DNA of 64,000 nucleotides from Dioscorea cayenensis subsp. rotundata (Eukaryota > Streptophyta > Magnoliopsida > Dioscoreales > Dioscoreaceae), in assembly GCF_009730915.1 (NCBI RefSeq), contig NC_052481.1, forward strand, positions 21,674,461-21,738,460, written 5' to 3'. Position 1 is the first letter of the stretch. Each line of letters opens with the position of its first letter. The notes under the pieces are model-generated. The model saw only the letters and a program-made list of their open reading frames with translations. It had not been told where the DNA came from and ran no database searches. Below are positions 31,201 to 41,952 of the stretch, in pieces. The translations under genes were made by a program, and so were the position numbers.

Positions 31201-34200
31201 TGGAAACATTAGTCATTGTTTTTAACTGACAATTTCCTATTCTTCTATTCCGTTTTATCTCATTGATTTTGTGATTGTCATGCTTTCATGTTTATTTTTT
31301 TGGCTGGTTTTTGTTGACGTCACCATTTAGGATCTTTTGAGAAGATGCTTTGCAATTTGCTCATTCACATTTAAGTTATAGAGGTTTGAATTGTGGGATT
31401 CTTTGCATTTAACATTAAAGCTTCGAATTAAGTTATTCCAATGTCTGCAAGTCATGTTTTATGCTGGAGAATTCATAAAGAATTCCAAATTTTATTGAAA
31501 TTGTACCATCAGTAATGGATATTAATGGTCATGCAGGAGGTTGACAGCTTACTTGAAGATGCAGGAAATATTGTGGCCACATTTGAAGGCAATACTTTTG
31601 TGAAATTGTTGGTTGAAGGTTTAAACTGGCTAAGAAAAGCATGCTCTGTAATCCCTGACTGTCAAAACTCGAAAAGGCATAAGTTGGTGGATGCGGAAGA
31701 AATTGTCAATGATATTCCAGTTGGTTCTTTCTTTCTGAAGTTCAAATTAAATTGTGTTATTTGTTGTGGTTTCTACCCTTTCCATAATCATTACTTTTAT
31801 TTTCTGCAAATGCATGCAATGGCAGGATGCTGTATCTTCATATCCTCTGATGGTCGTTCAACTTCAAAATGCAATCAGGAATCATGAGTTAGTTTACTGT
31901 CTTTCCTGCTTTTTTTCATAAACAATTTTTTTTTTAAATTCAGATTAGATGTTAAATTTGCCTGCATCATTGCATCTCAGTTCTTTCTCATTTTGAGTTT
32001 GATTTATGGAATTGCATTTAATTTGCTATCTAGATGTAGTTGAAATTTATGTATATAAGGAAGTGTACTTGGTTATCCAGTATTATTTATTAATTTCTTG
32101 GTGGGTGCATTTGATATCTGCAGTCTCAAATTGCCAAAATTGTTTATGTTTAGTCATGCATTTATTATGAGCAAAAACTTTCAATCCTATCAGTACAAAA
32201 GGATAACCATCGTGAATAAGTGTTATGTACTGAAAAAGGCGAAATCTCATAGAACTATTGTTGCCTTTTTCATCTCCTCTTTTGTTCTACTAGTTATTTT
32301 GTTGTTTTCTTTAATTAACTTGAAACCAAGATTATTCTGTTTTGATGGTTCATGGGAAGACAATTTATATGTGCAACGGAACTAGATTTTTGGTCTGATA
32401 AACCTCATGAAATACTGCCATTAATTCATGAATGAAAGCAATGACGCTTCGTATAATTACTAGATCTTTTGTCTTACTAGCTCTTATCTTTGTTTGCCAC
32501 GTAAGTTTTTCTCAATGAGAAATGCATATTAAAATTGTCTTTGATCATATATATTGAATTGAGGAGAATGTAAGTATACCTTGCATTTGGAGTTCTTCTA
32601 TGTATGAATCTTGAAAACCTTGCTTATTATGACATTCACAGTCAGCTCAAACAGGATGTAAGGTGTCCTTCCTCACAACGCAACTCATCATGTGCTATGC
32701 TTTCCTTTGTGTGGTTTGCTGATACAATCTGTTAATAATGCAGAAAATGGTTAGAGCAAGTGCATTCATTCTTCAGGTTATCTGGTGAAAAATCATGGAT
32801 GTTGCTTTTGGAACTTGAGGTAAGTCTGTATTTTGTGGTTTCCAGCATAACAACCTATATGGCTTTCTATAGCTGCTGTCTATGCAAACAGTTATCATGA
32901 CCAGATTTTTCCGTACATATTATATGTGAAATCTTGTGAGAGGAACCAAGTCGCACTTAGGGCTGTAAACATGCCGAGCTTGATCAGGCTAGGCCCTGCT
33001 TGAGCTTGGCTTGAAGTTGAGTCGCTTGAGCACGGCTTGATTTTAATTTCTAAATGTTGAGCTCGGCTCAATTTAGCTTGAAATAAAAATTGAATCGATT
33101 TATTTTTGAGAATTCAAGTCAGATTAGATTTAGTTTGAAATTAAAACATCATTTGTAGCTTTATTATTGTTTTTAAAGATAAATGAACAAAATATATAAT
33201 ATTTTCAGGATAATAATATTATGTATTATAAATATATAAAATATTGTAATATATTTACATATTTCGAGCTATTGAGTTTGGCTCAAATTAATTTCAAGCT
33301 CAAAAACCATATTCAATCTCAGTTCAGAAGCTTGAAAGTTCAACCCAAGTTTGGGCTGCTCATGAATGGCTTGATCAATTGATGGCCATCGTAAGATCCC
33401 CCAAAATACATCAAATCTCCTAAAAGCTTTTGCTAATATTTGTGCTTGCTTGGTTTGATGCTTCCTAGATGTTTATGATGTACCAGATTTATATTGCATG
33501 AAGATCTCATGCTAAGGTATATGAAATTGAACTGTGAAGCCTTGAAAGGCAGAAGTATGAAATTTAGCTGCCACCTTTCAAGGGATGATTAAATGAAAAC
33601 ATTAGCCCTCTTATTTTAATCAGGATATGCATCTTTTTCCTTTCTATTCTAAATGCTGGACTTTCAATATTGAGAAGTCATTTCACTAACCTTTATAGAT
33701 GAGGGTATGCTTATTATATTTTCTAAGTGATGTTCTTACATTTTTACTTTAGTTGATCATTTTTCTGTTATTGCAGAAACATGGGCATATTTGTGCCTTC
33801 AGTTGCCCTGAGCTGGATAAGGTCACACTTGAAGTTGAGAAAGTAAAGAAGTGGATGTTCCAGTGCCAAGTTGTTGTGGAACCTTTGGTTGGTGATGTTG
33901 GTTCTTTGTTAATTAAACTTACGAAAGTATGTGGCTTTTTCTACCAATTCCATGCACTAATACTGCTTGTAAAATAGGCTTTTTGGTTTTTAATGAGATG
34001 TGGGTTACTATTATCATTCACAGATTAGGTGTACCCTACAAAGAGCTGTGAGCATATATAACAGTTTAGGGGGCTGCAAAACAAGATCATTCTGCATGTG
34101 CTGTCCAAATGATTCTGAACATGAAACATTTATTTGTTTGACATGTGAGGACCGGTACGCAACTTATTTCATTTTCCTCGTTGCTTGTTACTGACATTAT

Positions 34201-37178
34201 TGATTTTCGTGATATCTAGTTTAAAATAATGATTGTTTTAGGTATAATGCCTATTACACAGATGATAATGGTTATGACAATGATTAATTCTGTTTAGACT
34301 TGACAGTTAACCTAAGGCTCTTGTGAATGCCACCATTCTCAATTGGAATCTCAATTGTTGGATTGAGTGTTTCATGAGTTTCAAAATAAATATATACTTA
34401 TTTGGCTGGACAGATTTCATTTCTTATGTGTGGGGCCACCAATAACAACTGCAGGCATGGGAAATGAACACACATGCCATTTTTGTTCTTGCATGGAAAG
34501 TGGAAAAATTTCCATCAAAGAAGGCTGCCTTTTGGTACATATCTTGCTTTATGTATATTTTTGTTTAAGATTCTTATATATAGTCGAAAGCTTACATTAC
34601 TTGTTATTAGGTGGGCAAAGGTAATCGTCCAGAGCTACATTCATTCCTCGAGCTTCTATCAGCTGCTGAGGGTTTATGTGCAGAGTAAGAAAAGATTGCA
34701 TAAGCACAAATGTTCTCATGTGTGCATAAGTAAATATAAATATATACTGTAAAACGATAGCCTGTTTTTTGTTTTACTCTTTTGCATCCAATGTTACAAG
34801 TTGCTTGTAGGATCAGTTTTATCCTAATAAACTTTATGCTATTGCCGCTATAAATGAGATCCATACATGATTCAATTATATGTACCATCATTTCACTTGT
34901 CAGGAATATGAATGTTTGAATAAGGTAGAGATGACACCTTTCTCATAAATGATAGAATATATCCCTTGTTATGTTTATCTAAACTGTAATGCTTTTATTA
35001 CTGCTTTCCTCTTCTTTTATTATCCGTCAGATTTTATTGCTAGACGCATGCAAAAATTGTTTTCTTAATTGAGTCTTGAGAACTTTTGTATTTGCTGTTT
35101 AAGTCACAAAAAACATATCATAAAGGAGCATTTGAGAATATGTATGAGTTACACCTTTCCATTCAGATGTTTCTTGGTAATGACCAAACTTACATTGGCA
35201 GGCTTGAAGAGGTTCATTTGGTGCAAGATATTGTGAAGCTAGGTCTTGACTGCAAGTCATTTTTGAATGGAAGAGTGAATCAGGCCTTGTGTCACTGCAA
35301 AAAAGATTTAAGATGTATATCAGAAAGTCTTTTATGTGCTTTGAAGGTTTTAATTCTTCTTCAATCATACGTTTTTTACTTGTGTGTTTCTTTTGCATTG
35401 GAAGAAAATCTTCCTTACAATGTTTTTACTCATAATCATGATGGAAGCATTTTTCACAATGAATAATGTGATTGCTTGTGCAGGTGATGTCGGTAGCTGG
35501 TGTGTATGATCACCAAATGGGCTGCAATCTCAAGCTGGCATTGTGTAGAAATTCTTGGAAAATTAGAGTCAATAAGCAGTTGAGGGCATCCAAGAAGCCA
35601 GTCTTGCAACAAATTCAGCGGCTGTTGAAAGAGGTACGGCACTGGTTGTTGTTTGATATCCATTTTGTATCTTAGCCAATGTCAGATATATTGCCATGTG
35701 GCCTATACTGTAGTTAATTCCAACAGTCTTTCTTACTGAACAATAACTCTTTGCAAATAAATTCTTGGTTCCAATGGTTCTGATATTCAAATGCCGTGCA
35801 TCAATGTTTTCATCATGTTTCTCTTTTTTCCTCTAGGTTTGTTTTTATTCTTGTTCGTTTGTTTGTTCTTCCTTTTTTTGTGTGTGACCCCTTTTATGAT
35901 GTCATTAGTCAATGCCTCATAGTTGTATTTCATAAGTTGATGCTAATATCTGGCGATAATTATTGTTTTGTTTCATTAGTGAATTCCTTTGTTCTTTGTT
36001 TGCTAACTTACATTGGTCATCTGGTTTTTATACTTAAGAATGCACAATCTAGAAATTGGTCCATGCAAATTCATTGCACATGCTTTTAAAAATCTTGACA
36101 GCTTCATTAGTTGGATTCCAAACTTAAGCTGATTTGCTGCTGCTTCTCCTGCTGATGTTACAGGGTTTAGCGATAAACATACCAGCTGAAGATCATTTTA
36201 TGCAGGAAATTACTGAAGTACAGGCGAGAGCATCGAAGTGGACTGATGCTGCCAAAAGGGTTTGATAAAGATTGCCTATCTCTGGATATATTTTATCTGT
36301 CTATAATGTTAACTTGTTTCAGACTTTTATCTTGTGCAGGTTGCTTCAGATGCAGGGGCACTTGAGTTGAGTGAAGTTTTTAATCTTATTAAAGAGGGAG
36401 AAGCTTTACCCGTCTACTTTGATAAGGAGATGGAGGTATATTCCATGTATACACTGAAAAGTGAAATGGACCTTTCTTTGATGTCTTAATGTCTATGCTC
36501 ATTTATTTCTGTTGATGCAGTTGCTAAAAGCTCGAACGGTTCTTTATTGCATCTGCCGGAAGCCTTATGATCGAAGGGCCATGATTGCTTGCGATCAGTG
36601 TGATGAGTGGTATCACTTTGATTGCATTAATTTGCACGGGCCACCCCCCAAGACTTACATTTGTCCTGCATGTAATCCCCTCCATGGAGACTTCATTTCC
36701 CCTCCATTTTTATTACGCCAAGAAGAAAGGTGCAATATGATGCTTAAATTTAAAGTTTTGAACTGTTCTTCAATAATAATATCATTCTGCTTCCATTTAT
36801 GACATGGAATGGGCAACATATATGAATTTTCTTTAGTCTCCTCACTAAAAAACTTTTCACTTATTTCTTCATTAATTTTATTAATGCTGGTATCATTTGA
36901 TCTAGCTAACTGATGACTTCCCTCGTTTTGACAGACGAACTAATTGTGAAGAACTACTTGATCGTCCGAAAGCATCAAAGAAGAAACAGTCCAAGAGAAG
37001 TAGTTGTATCTCGCAGCAAAACGAGCAGGTTGAAGTTGAACTGGAAAACATCATCAGTTGTTACAGTGAAATCAATGAATTATGGAGACTAAATAGAAGG
37101 CCCCACCGTAGAAGAACAAGAAAGCCAAATAACTTAGAGAGGCTTACTGATTATATTCATTTTCTCAAGTGTGAATAA
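22292..37178 (+). CDS. JMJ17: KDM5/JARID1-type histone H3K4 demethylase (JMJ17-like)
   Basis: Thirty-three exons join in frame to 1845 residues: 22292-23613, 24335-24392, 24770-24892, 25356-25413, 25490-25626, 26199-26357, 26453-26539, 27198-27386, 27668-27820, 27937-28128, 28209-28274, 28657-28752, 28855-28941, 29090-29206, 29296-29503, 29628-29692, 30003-30061, 30172-30303, 30390-30549, 30628-30960, 31537-31719, 31826-31887, 32744-32819, 33777-33926, 34024-34154, 34414-34534, 34611-34684, 35202-35346, 35484-35633, 36164-36259, 36340-36435, 36521-36729, 36935-37178. Domains in order are JmjN (about 36-77), ARID (105-200), PHD (244-290), JmjC (about 388-560), C5HC2 zinc finger (623-675), PLU-1-like helical region (about 700-1040 and beyond), a second PHD-like finger (about 1448-1495) and a C-terminal PHD (1705-1752), then a basic tail. 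The Fe(II) ligands are intact: His427 and Glu429 in HVED, and His515 in SYHGGFN. The ARID plus PLU-1 set marks the KDM5 clade, which in Arabidopsis is JMJ17, removing H3K4 methyl groups in the nucleus. All introns are GT-AG. Weaker donors follow exons 10 and 21. Confidence 0.96.
25811..26135. repeat. Tandem duplication of about 170 bp in JMJ17 intron 5
   Basis: Two diverged copies (about 25811-25965 and 25985-26135) share AAATTCAGT, TTAATCATTG, TTTGCCA, CTCATTATCTTCTTTT and AATGCTACTGTTTTG in the same order. It is intronic only. Confidence 0.75.
26760..26782. repeat. GT microsatellite in JMJ17 intron 7
   Basis: About eleven GT units follow a TCT-rich stretch inside the intron. Confidence 0.9.
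32958..33390. mobile_element. Decayed hAT-like MITE in JMJ17 intron 23
   Basis: The left end reads TAGGGCTGTAAACATGCCGAG, close to the very common plant hAT MITE terminus. The interior repeats GAGCTTG/GAGCTCGGCTC-type words on both sides of an AT-rich core. The right end (GGGCTGCTCATGAATGGCTTG...) resembles the inverted counterpart but is eroded. No target duplication could be verified. Confidence 0.6.
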
Positions 37179-39068
37179 ATAAGTACTGTCATCATTTATT
37201 CATTTTATTTAAATATCAATTTTTCTAATTCCATATCCCTTTAACAGGTTCTCCAAAATCAGTTTATCTTAACCTTTAGTTTGTTAACACAGCAATATAC
37301 ATGTATTTAATTTTTATGTATGCTTGTATATTACATCACTCATGACGAACTTTGTGCTCATCAAACACCTATATGGTAGTGATGATTCCATTAGTTTGGG
37401 ACCATCATGTCACTTAACTTTTTGCCTTTCTTTTCATTTTCGGCCTCTCATAAATTCATGATTGGTTTGGTTATTAATTTAGCTAGTTGTGTAACACAGT
37501 CAGAAGAGCTAACGCATCTTCTTGTAAAAGATGAACATTCAGAGCAGCCACTATGAAATGTTTAGAGACTTGTCACCATCCTTGTTCATCCCTGCCGTTT
37601 TATTACTCTGCCTGTCTGGGTTGGTGATTATTGAACTTTTCCTTTTCAGTAGGAATCGTTTATTCCACCCAGTCTACATTTTTTTTAAAATTATTTTTCT
37701 CTTATTATAATAATTAATTAATTATTACTATTACTATTATTATTATTATTTTTTTATTTTGGTCAGAATGAAAAGAAGTAACTTAGGAAGGGAAAAAAGA
37801 TGATGTAACACTTTGATATGAAACAAAATATGTTGTATTTTTTGATAAATAAAAGTGATAACAAACATGGGGGAAAAAGGGGTTGTTCGTGTTTGTGTTT
37901 TTGGCGGTGGTTTAGGGGGTGTGGCGGGGCCACATGCATGGGGCTGAGGGTGCATGCGAACGTAAGCGCAGCGCATCGGCCCTGAGTGACTGTGTGGGTC
38001 TCACTGCACCCATGTCTTTCTCTTCTTTTGCGTTTCACATGACCATGTCTTTCTCTTCTCTTCTCTCCTCTCCTTTTATCAAGTGTTGTCTTTTAGGCTT
38101 GGGAATGAGATCCCTTTTATTTCCCCACATCTCTCTCTCTCTCTCTTTCTCTCTCTGTTTCTGTGGGTTGCTTTTTAGGACCATTATTTATCTTTATGTT
38201 GTTATTTTTTTTGGAGTGGTAGTTTGGTATGGTAAAACTACTAGTTACTTGTCTTTACAAATGTAAAAGACTCTGTTGAAAAAAACGAAAAAAATGAAGG
38301 GAGGATGTTGATCACTGTGTCATTGTCTTGAGCCGGTCAATTGTTCTCCTTCTTCCTGTCAAGGTATCTGTCTGATTGCTACCCTTGCCGGCTTTCCACT
38401 TTTCAAGTGCCTGCCTCACTGTTTCACACTGTGTCTGCGCTCGCGCGTCTTTGTGAGAGATAGTGAGATATACTGCTCCTCTCTCTCTCTCTCTCTCTCT
38501 TTTTCTGTTCTGATATCAAATAATAGAAGGCCTACTTTTGTTTTTCTTGTTCTATTTCATTAAAAAAAATAAAAAATAAAAACTTTGATAATAAAAAGTT
38601 AATGTGCTGTGCTTGTCTTAGACTGTGATGTTTTGTGGAATATTACCATTGCACTGCTAAATTCTGGAATCATTAGAACTTGCTTAGATTAGATATGCAG
38701 CACTCTTGACTAAGTAGTCAAATAATGTGTTAGTTTTCACCTTGATTAGAAGTTTAGAATCTATACTCTTTTATCTAAAGGTATTGATTCCAGACATTAC
38801 TTCCAAAGAAGAAGAAAGAAAGTAACTAGCGGTATAAAAATAGCCAAACAGAGGAGATTGTTAGAGTGAGTTGGTCTAGCAACTGCACCTCCAACTCTGG
38901 CCTCACGTCCAAAGTGTGAAGGAACGTTGCAACTCTGAACTTCCTCCTATCTTTCTACATATAACTTTAATCACCTCACCCTCCCTCTCTCCATATATAT
39001 ATATATATATATATAGCATATAGAGGATGTATGTCTTATTTGTTGATTGTGTTTGTTGATTGTGAGTA
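37179..39068. other. Intergenic region upstream of MIR393
   Basis: No protein gene is seen. The first ~100 bp hold the JMJ17 3' end (AATAAATAAG at 37173). A GC-richer patch lies at 37900-38030, and CT-repeat stretches lie near 38134-38156 and 38478-38502. From about 38850 on the region probably serves as promoter and 5' part of the MIR393 primary transcript. A TA repeat (about 38994-39014) could act as its TATA region. Confidence 0.55.
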
Positions 39069-39162
39069 GCTGATGGAGAACTCCAAAGGGATCGCATTGA
39101 TCTCTCTCTTTGCTTTGTGTTTGAGCAGCGAGATCATGCGTTCCCTTCGGAATTTTCCGTCT
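39069..39162 (+). ncRNA. MIR393: MIR393 microRNA precursor
   Basis: The mature miR393 sequence is present at 39082-39103 (TCCAAAGGGATCGCATTGAT plus CT). The star strand lies at about 39133-39153 (ATCATGCGTTCCCTTCGGAA) after a loop of about 25 bases. The arms pair by eye: GATCTC with GAGATC next to the loop, then GCA/TGC, GGGA/TCCC and CC/GG, with a single bulge and a few mismatches, as in known MIR393 hairpins. In plants miR393 guides cleavage of TIR1/AFB auxin-receptor mRNAs. A TA-rich box lies about 70 bp upstream. Expression cannot be judged from sequence. The star strand differs from the common star at several positions. Confidence 0.93.
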
Positions 39163-40636
39163 GCTTCTTCTTATCCTGCCTTGTTTTGCTAGAGGAAGAG
39201 GTATACATATGTTCAAAAACTCTGTTTGTCCCATGTTCATGAGAAAAATTCTATGTGAAAGAAGACTTGGTTCAAAGAAGGCACCAGGTTCTGATTTGCT
39301 TTTGTTCCATTATTTTAATATCAAGGTACAAATATTCCTTGCTGAAAACCAATTATTATTATAAGGTTTGTTTAATTTGTATTTAGGAGAACTATTACAG
39401 AGATATAGAACTAGTGTTTGTATCTTAGTTTGCTTATGTCCTTTCTATTTTCAGAATGATTCTTTGGTATCTTATTCTTATGTAGTGGAATGACAACAAT
39501 TCATTGAGCAGAATGAGTTTCTTTCCCATTCTCTTTGTTGCTTTAATTTTTCTTTTCTTTTTGCTCTTTTTCTTCGTCTTGTCCTTCGCCTTTTTATTTT
39601 CTCTGTTTTTCTGAGCTAAAAATACACTCAATAAACATTGAATAAGTCCATGTTTGATCCCCTTGCTTTCAGTTTCTTTTGTTCAAACAGTCACATAGTC
39701 TCAACAAATATCCATTCATGCAACTAACTGCTCAGTTAATGAAACTTGAATCCATTCTTTTGTTTCAGAAGATACATATCTATTGTTTTAAGACAACTCT
39801 CAAGATGAATGTTGTGTTTGAATACAGTATCTTTTGGAAGTTTGGAACTGACTTAAAAAAAAAAAAGTTTGCAAGAATGTATACTTGATTATTTTGGTGG
39901 GCAATTGTTTCTGATTTTTTTTTTTCTCATTAATTTGGACAATATTTCATTGATTTTACATGCAGATGAACAACACTATGAATGAGTGATGGTTGTGATT
40001 AATGTCAGGACATGAACATGCATGCATGAGCAGAGGCTTGTCCATATATGGAGCTGTCTAATGGCTTTATCTTGTGAGTACTTAAATGCTTATGCTTCAA
40101 GTTAGTTGGCCAAGATACCTCTTTATTATTATCTTTCTTTACATGTCCTTCATATATCTGCTTGTTTTCTTTAAAGCAAATATTTAACTTGCTTATCATA
40201 CTCACTTGAAATTAATTAGTGAAGATCATAATGTGTAATGGAGCAAAGGCAAGATGAAGTGTGAAACTTAAATGGATAATAAAAGAAAAAAATTGTTTTG
40301 ATTTTCTCTTGATTATCTTATCAAATGTTTTGTTTTATCGGTTGCTATCTATATAACACTTTTGGCTTCTTTCAGGCATGGTTGGATTGAATGGTGGGGG
40401 CAATTAGTCACAAATCTTGAACATGGCTAAAGAGAAAAATCAAGTGATGTTGTATATATATCATACATGGTGTATGATTTCAGGGATGGACTAGTTTTTG
40501 CATTAGATTGAGATTGATTGATTATCTTGTCTTAAAATGTTTAATCATACCACGTTTAATTATATAAAGTTGGCATTTTACTTTTATGGTTTTTAACATG
40601 TGTCCCTGGAACATCTTGATTTTATCTACTTTTAGA
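39163..40636. other. Intergenic region downstream of MIR393
   Basis: No gene is recognised. The first part probably belongs to the MIR393 primary transcript. The rest is AT-rich without clear structure up to the hAT element. Confidence 0.55.
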
Positions 40637-40644
40637 TTCAAGGG

Positions 40645-41708
40645 TAGAGATGGCAATTTGTACCCTACCCGACGGGAGATACCCAGTGCCAGATCTCGGT
40701 CAAAGAGGTATCACCTCTTTGACCGAGTAAAGGGTGAAAGTGTACTCGTTAGTTTTTTTGAGCTGACGGGTCGGGTAGGGCATGACGCCCTACTCTACCC
40801 GATCTACCCCTTACCCTTCACCGTTGAAGAGATGCGGGTAAAACCCGCACTCCCGTACCTTACCCTCCTCATATATATATATATATAATTTTTTTATTAA
40901 ACTAAACATTTACTCACAATTTACTCAATATCTATTTTCATGGTGATTAATTTGAAAATAATACTTCAAATTTTTCTCTTAATATATTATTTTTAAATTT
41001 TTATTTAATTTCTATATTTATATTTGATAATATTATTAAAATTGAATTTTTAGATATATATTAAGAATCATAATTAAATTTAAAAATAAACAAATATAAA
41101 AAATAATGTTATAATAATTTATTCTATAAATTATAAAAAAACATCCCGAAAAAAATAAAGATACTAATAAAAATCAATTGGATATAAACTCATGAGAATT
41201 ACTTTTTAATGTTTTTTTATATTCAAAAACTTTACTAGATATTTATAAAAATTTGAAGCTATATAAAATATAAATAGTAGATATATGAAAAAAATTTAAA
41301 ACAAAAACCAAGATAGTTAAACATGAACAAAACAAAAAGGTGGAGTTACCATTGAGTCCCTAAATAAATGCTCGTTTTTATGTGATTATATAATTTAAGA
41401 TAAACAAATATATATCAACTTGAATTTTTGAATTTATGGACATGTGTTTAAAGATTAGTAATATAATGTATAATTAATTTATTTTTTTATTATTATTTAA
41501 ATTTAATTCGATAATTTGAACAATGAGAGTAACAACGAGTAAGTGGGTACTGCTGAGATATCCCAGTACCCTCTACTGGGTAAGGGTAAGGGTATGATTT
41601 TTTTACCCCTGAAGAGTGCGGGTAAGGGTACGGGTATGGGGTAGGGTTTATGGGTAAGGGTAAGGGTTTTGGCATACCCTACCCATACCCTATCCGTTGC
41701 CATCCCTA
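40645..41708. mobile_element. Non-autonomous hAT transposon with 8-bp target duplication
   Basis: The termini are TAGAGATGGCAA (40645) and TTGCCATCCCTA (ending 41708), inverted at 11 of 12 positions. The 8-bp sequence TTCAAGGG is directly duplicated at 40637-40644 and 41709-41716, as expected for hAT insertion. Both ends carry subterminal arrays of a GGGTA-type word (for example 41579-41660), while the 700-bp core is AT-rich. No transposase frame is present. The proline/tyrosine-rich frames around 41493-41703 are by-products of the GGGTA arrays. Confidence 0.92.
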
Positions 41709-41718
41709 TTCAAGGGGT

Positions 41719-41753
<35 letters not shown>

Positions 41754-41952
41754 ATAAAATCATGAGAATTTTTAGAGGGCGCATTCTCTATGAAATTTAG
41801 GGTTGTTTTACAATAGCAATTGAATTTACATTTAATGATTACTATATATATATATATATATATAATAAAATCATGAGAATTTTTAGAGGGCGCATTCTCT
41901 ATGAAACTTATGGTTGTTTTACAATAGCAATTGAATTTACATTTAATGTTTA
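41719..41952. repeat. 110-bp tandem duplication beside the hAT element
   Basis: Copy 1 (41757-41842) and copy 2 (41867-41952) both contain AAAATCATGAGAATTTTTAG, GGCGCATTCTCTATGAAA and TTTTACAATAGCAATTGAAT. Each is preceded by a TA repeat (41719-41745 and about 41843-41864), so the unit including its TA run is 110 bp. Confidence 0.9.

Noticed and set aside
35041..35201. Alternative JMJ17 acceptors near 35044 and 35166
   Set aside because: The first leads to an early stop. The acceptor at 35201 keeps phase 2 and gives the family sequence [11 protein letters not shown].
41493..41703. Proline/tyrosine-rich minus-strand frames
   Set aside because: They result from the GGGTA repeats at the hAT element end.
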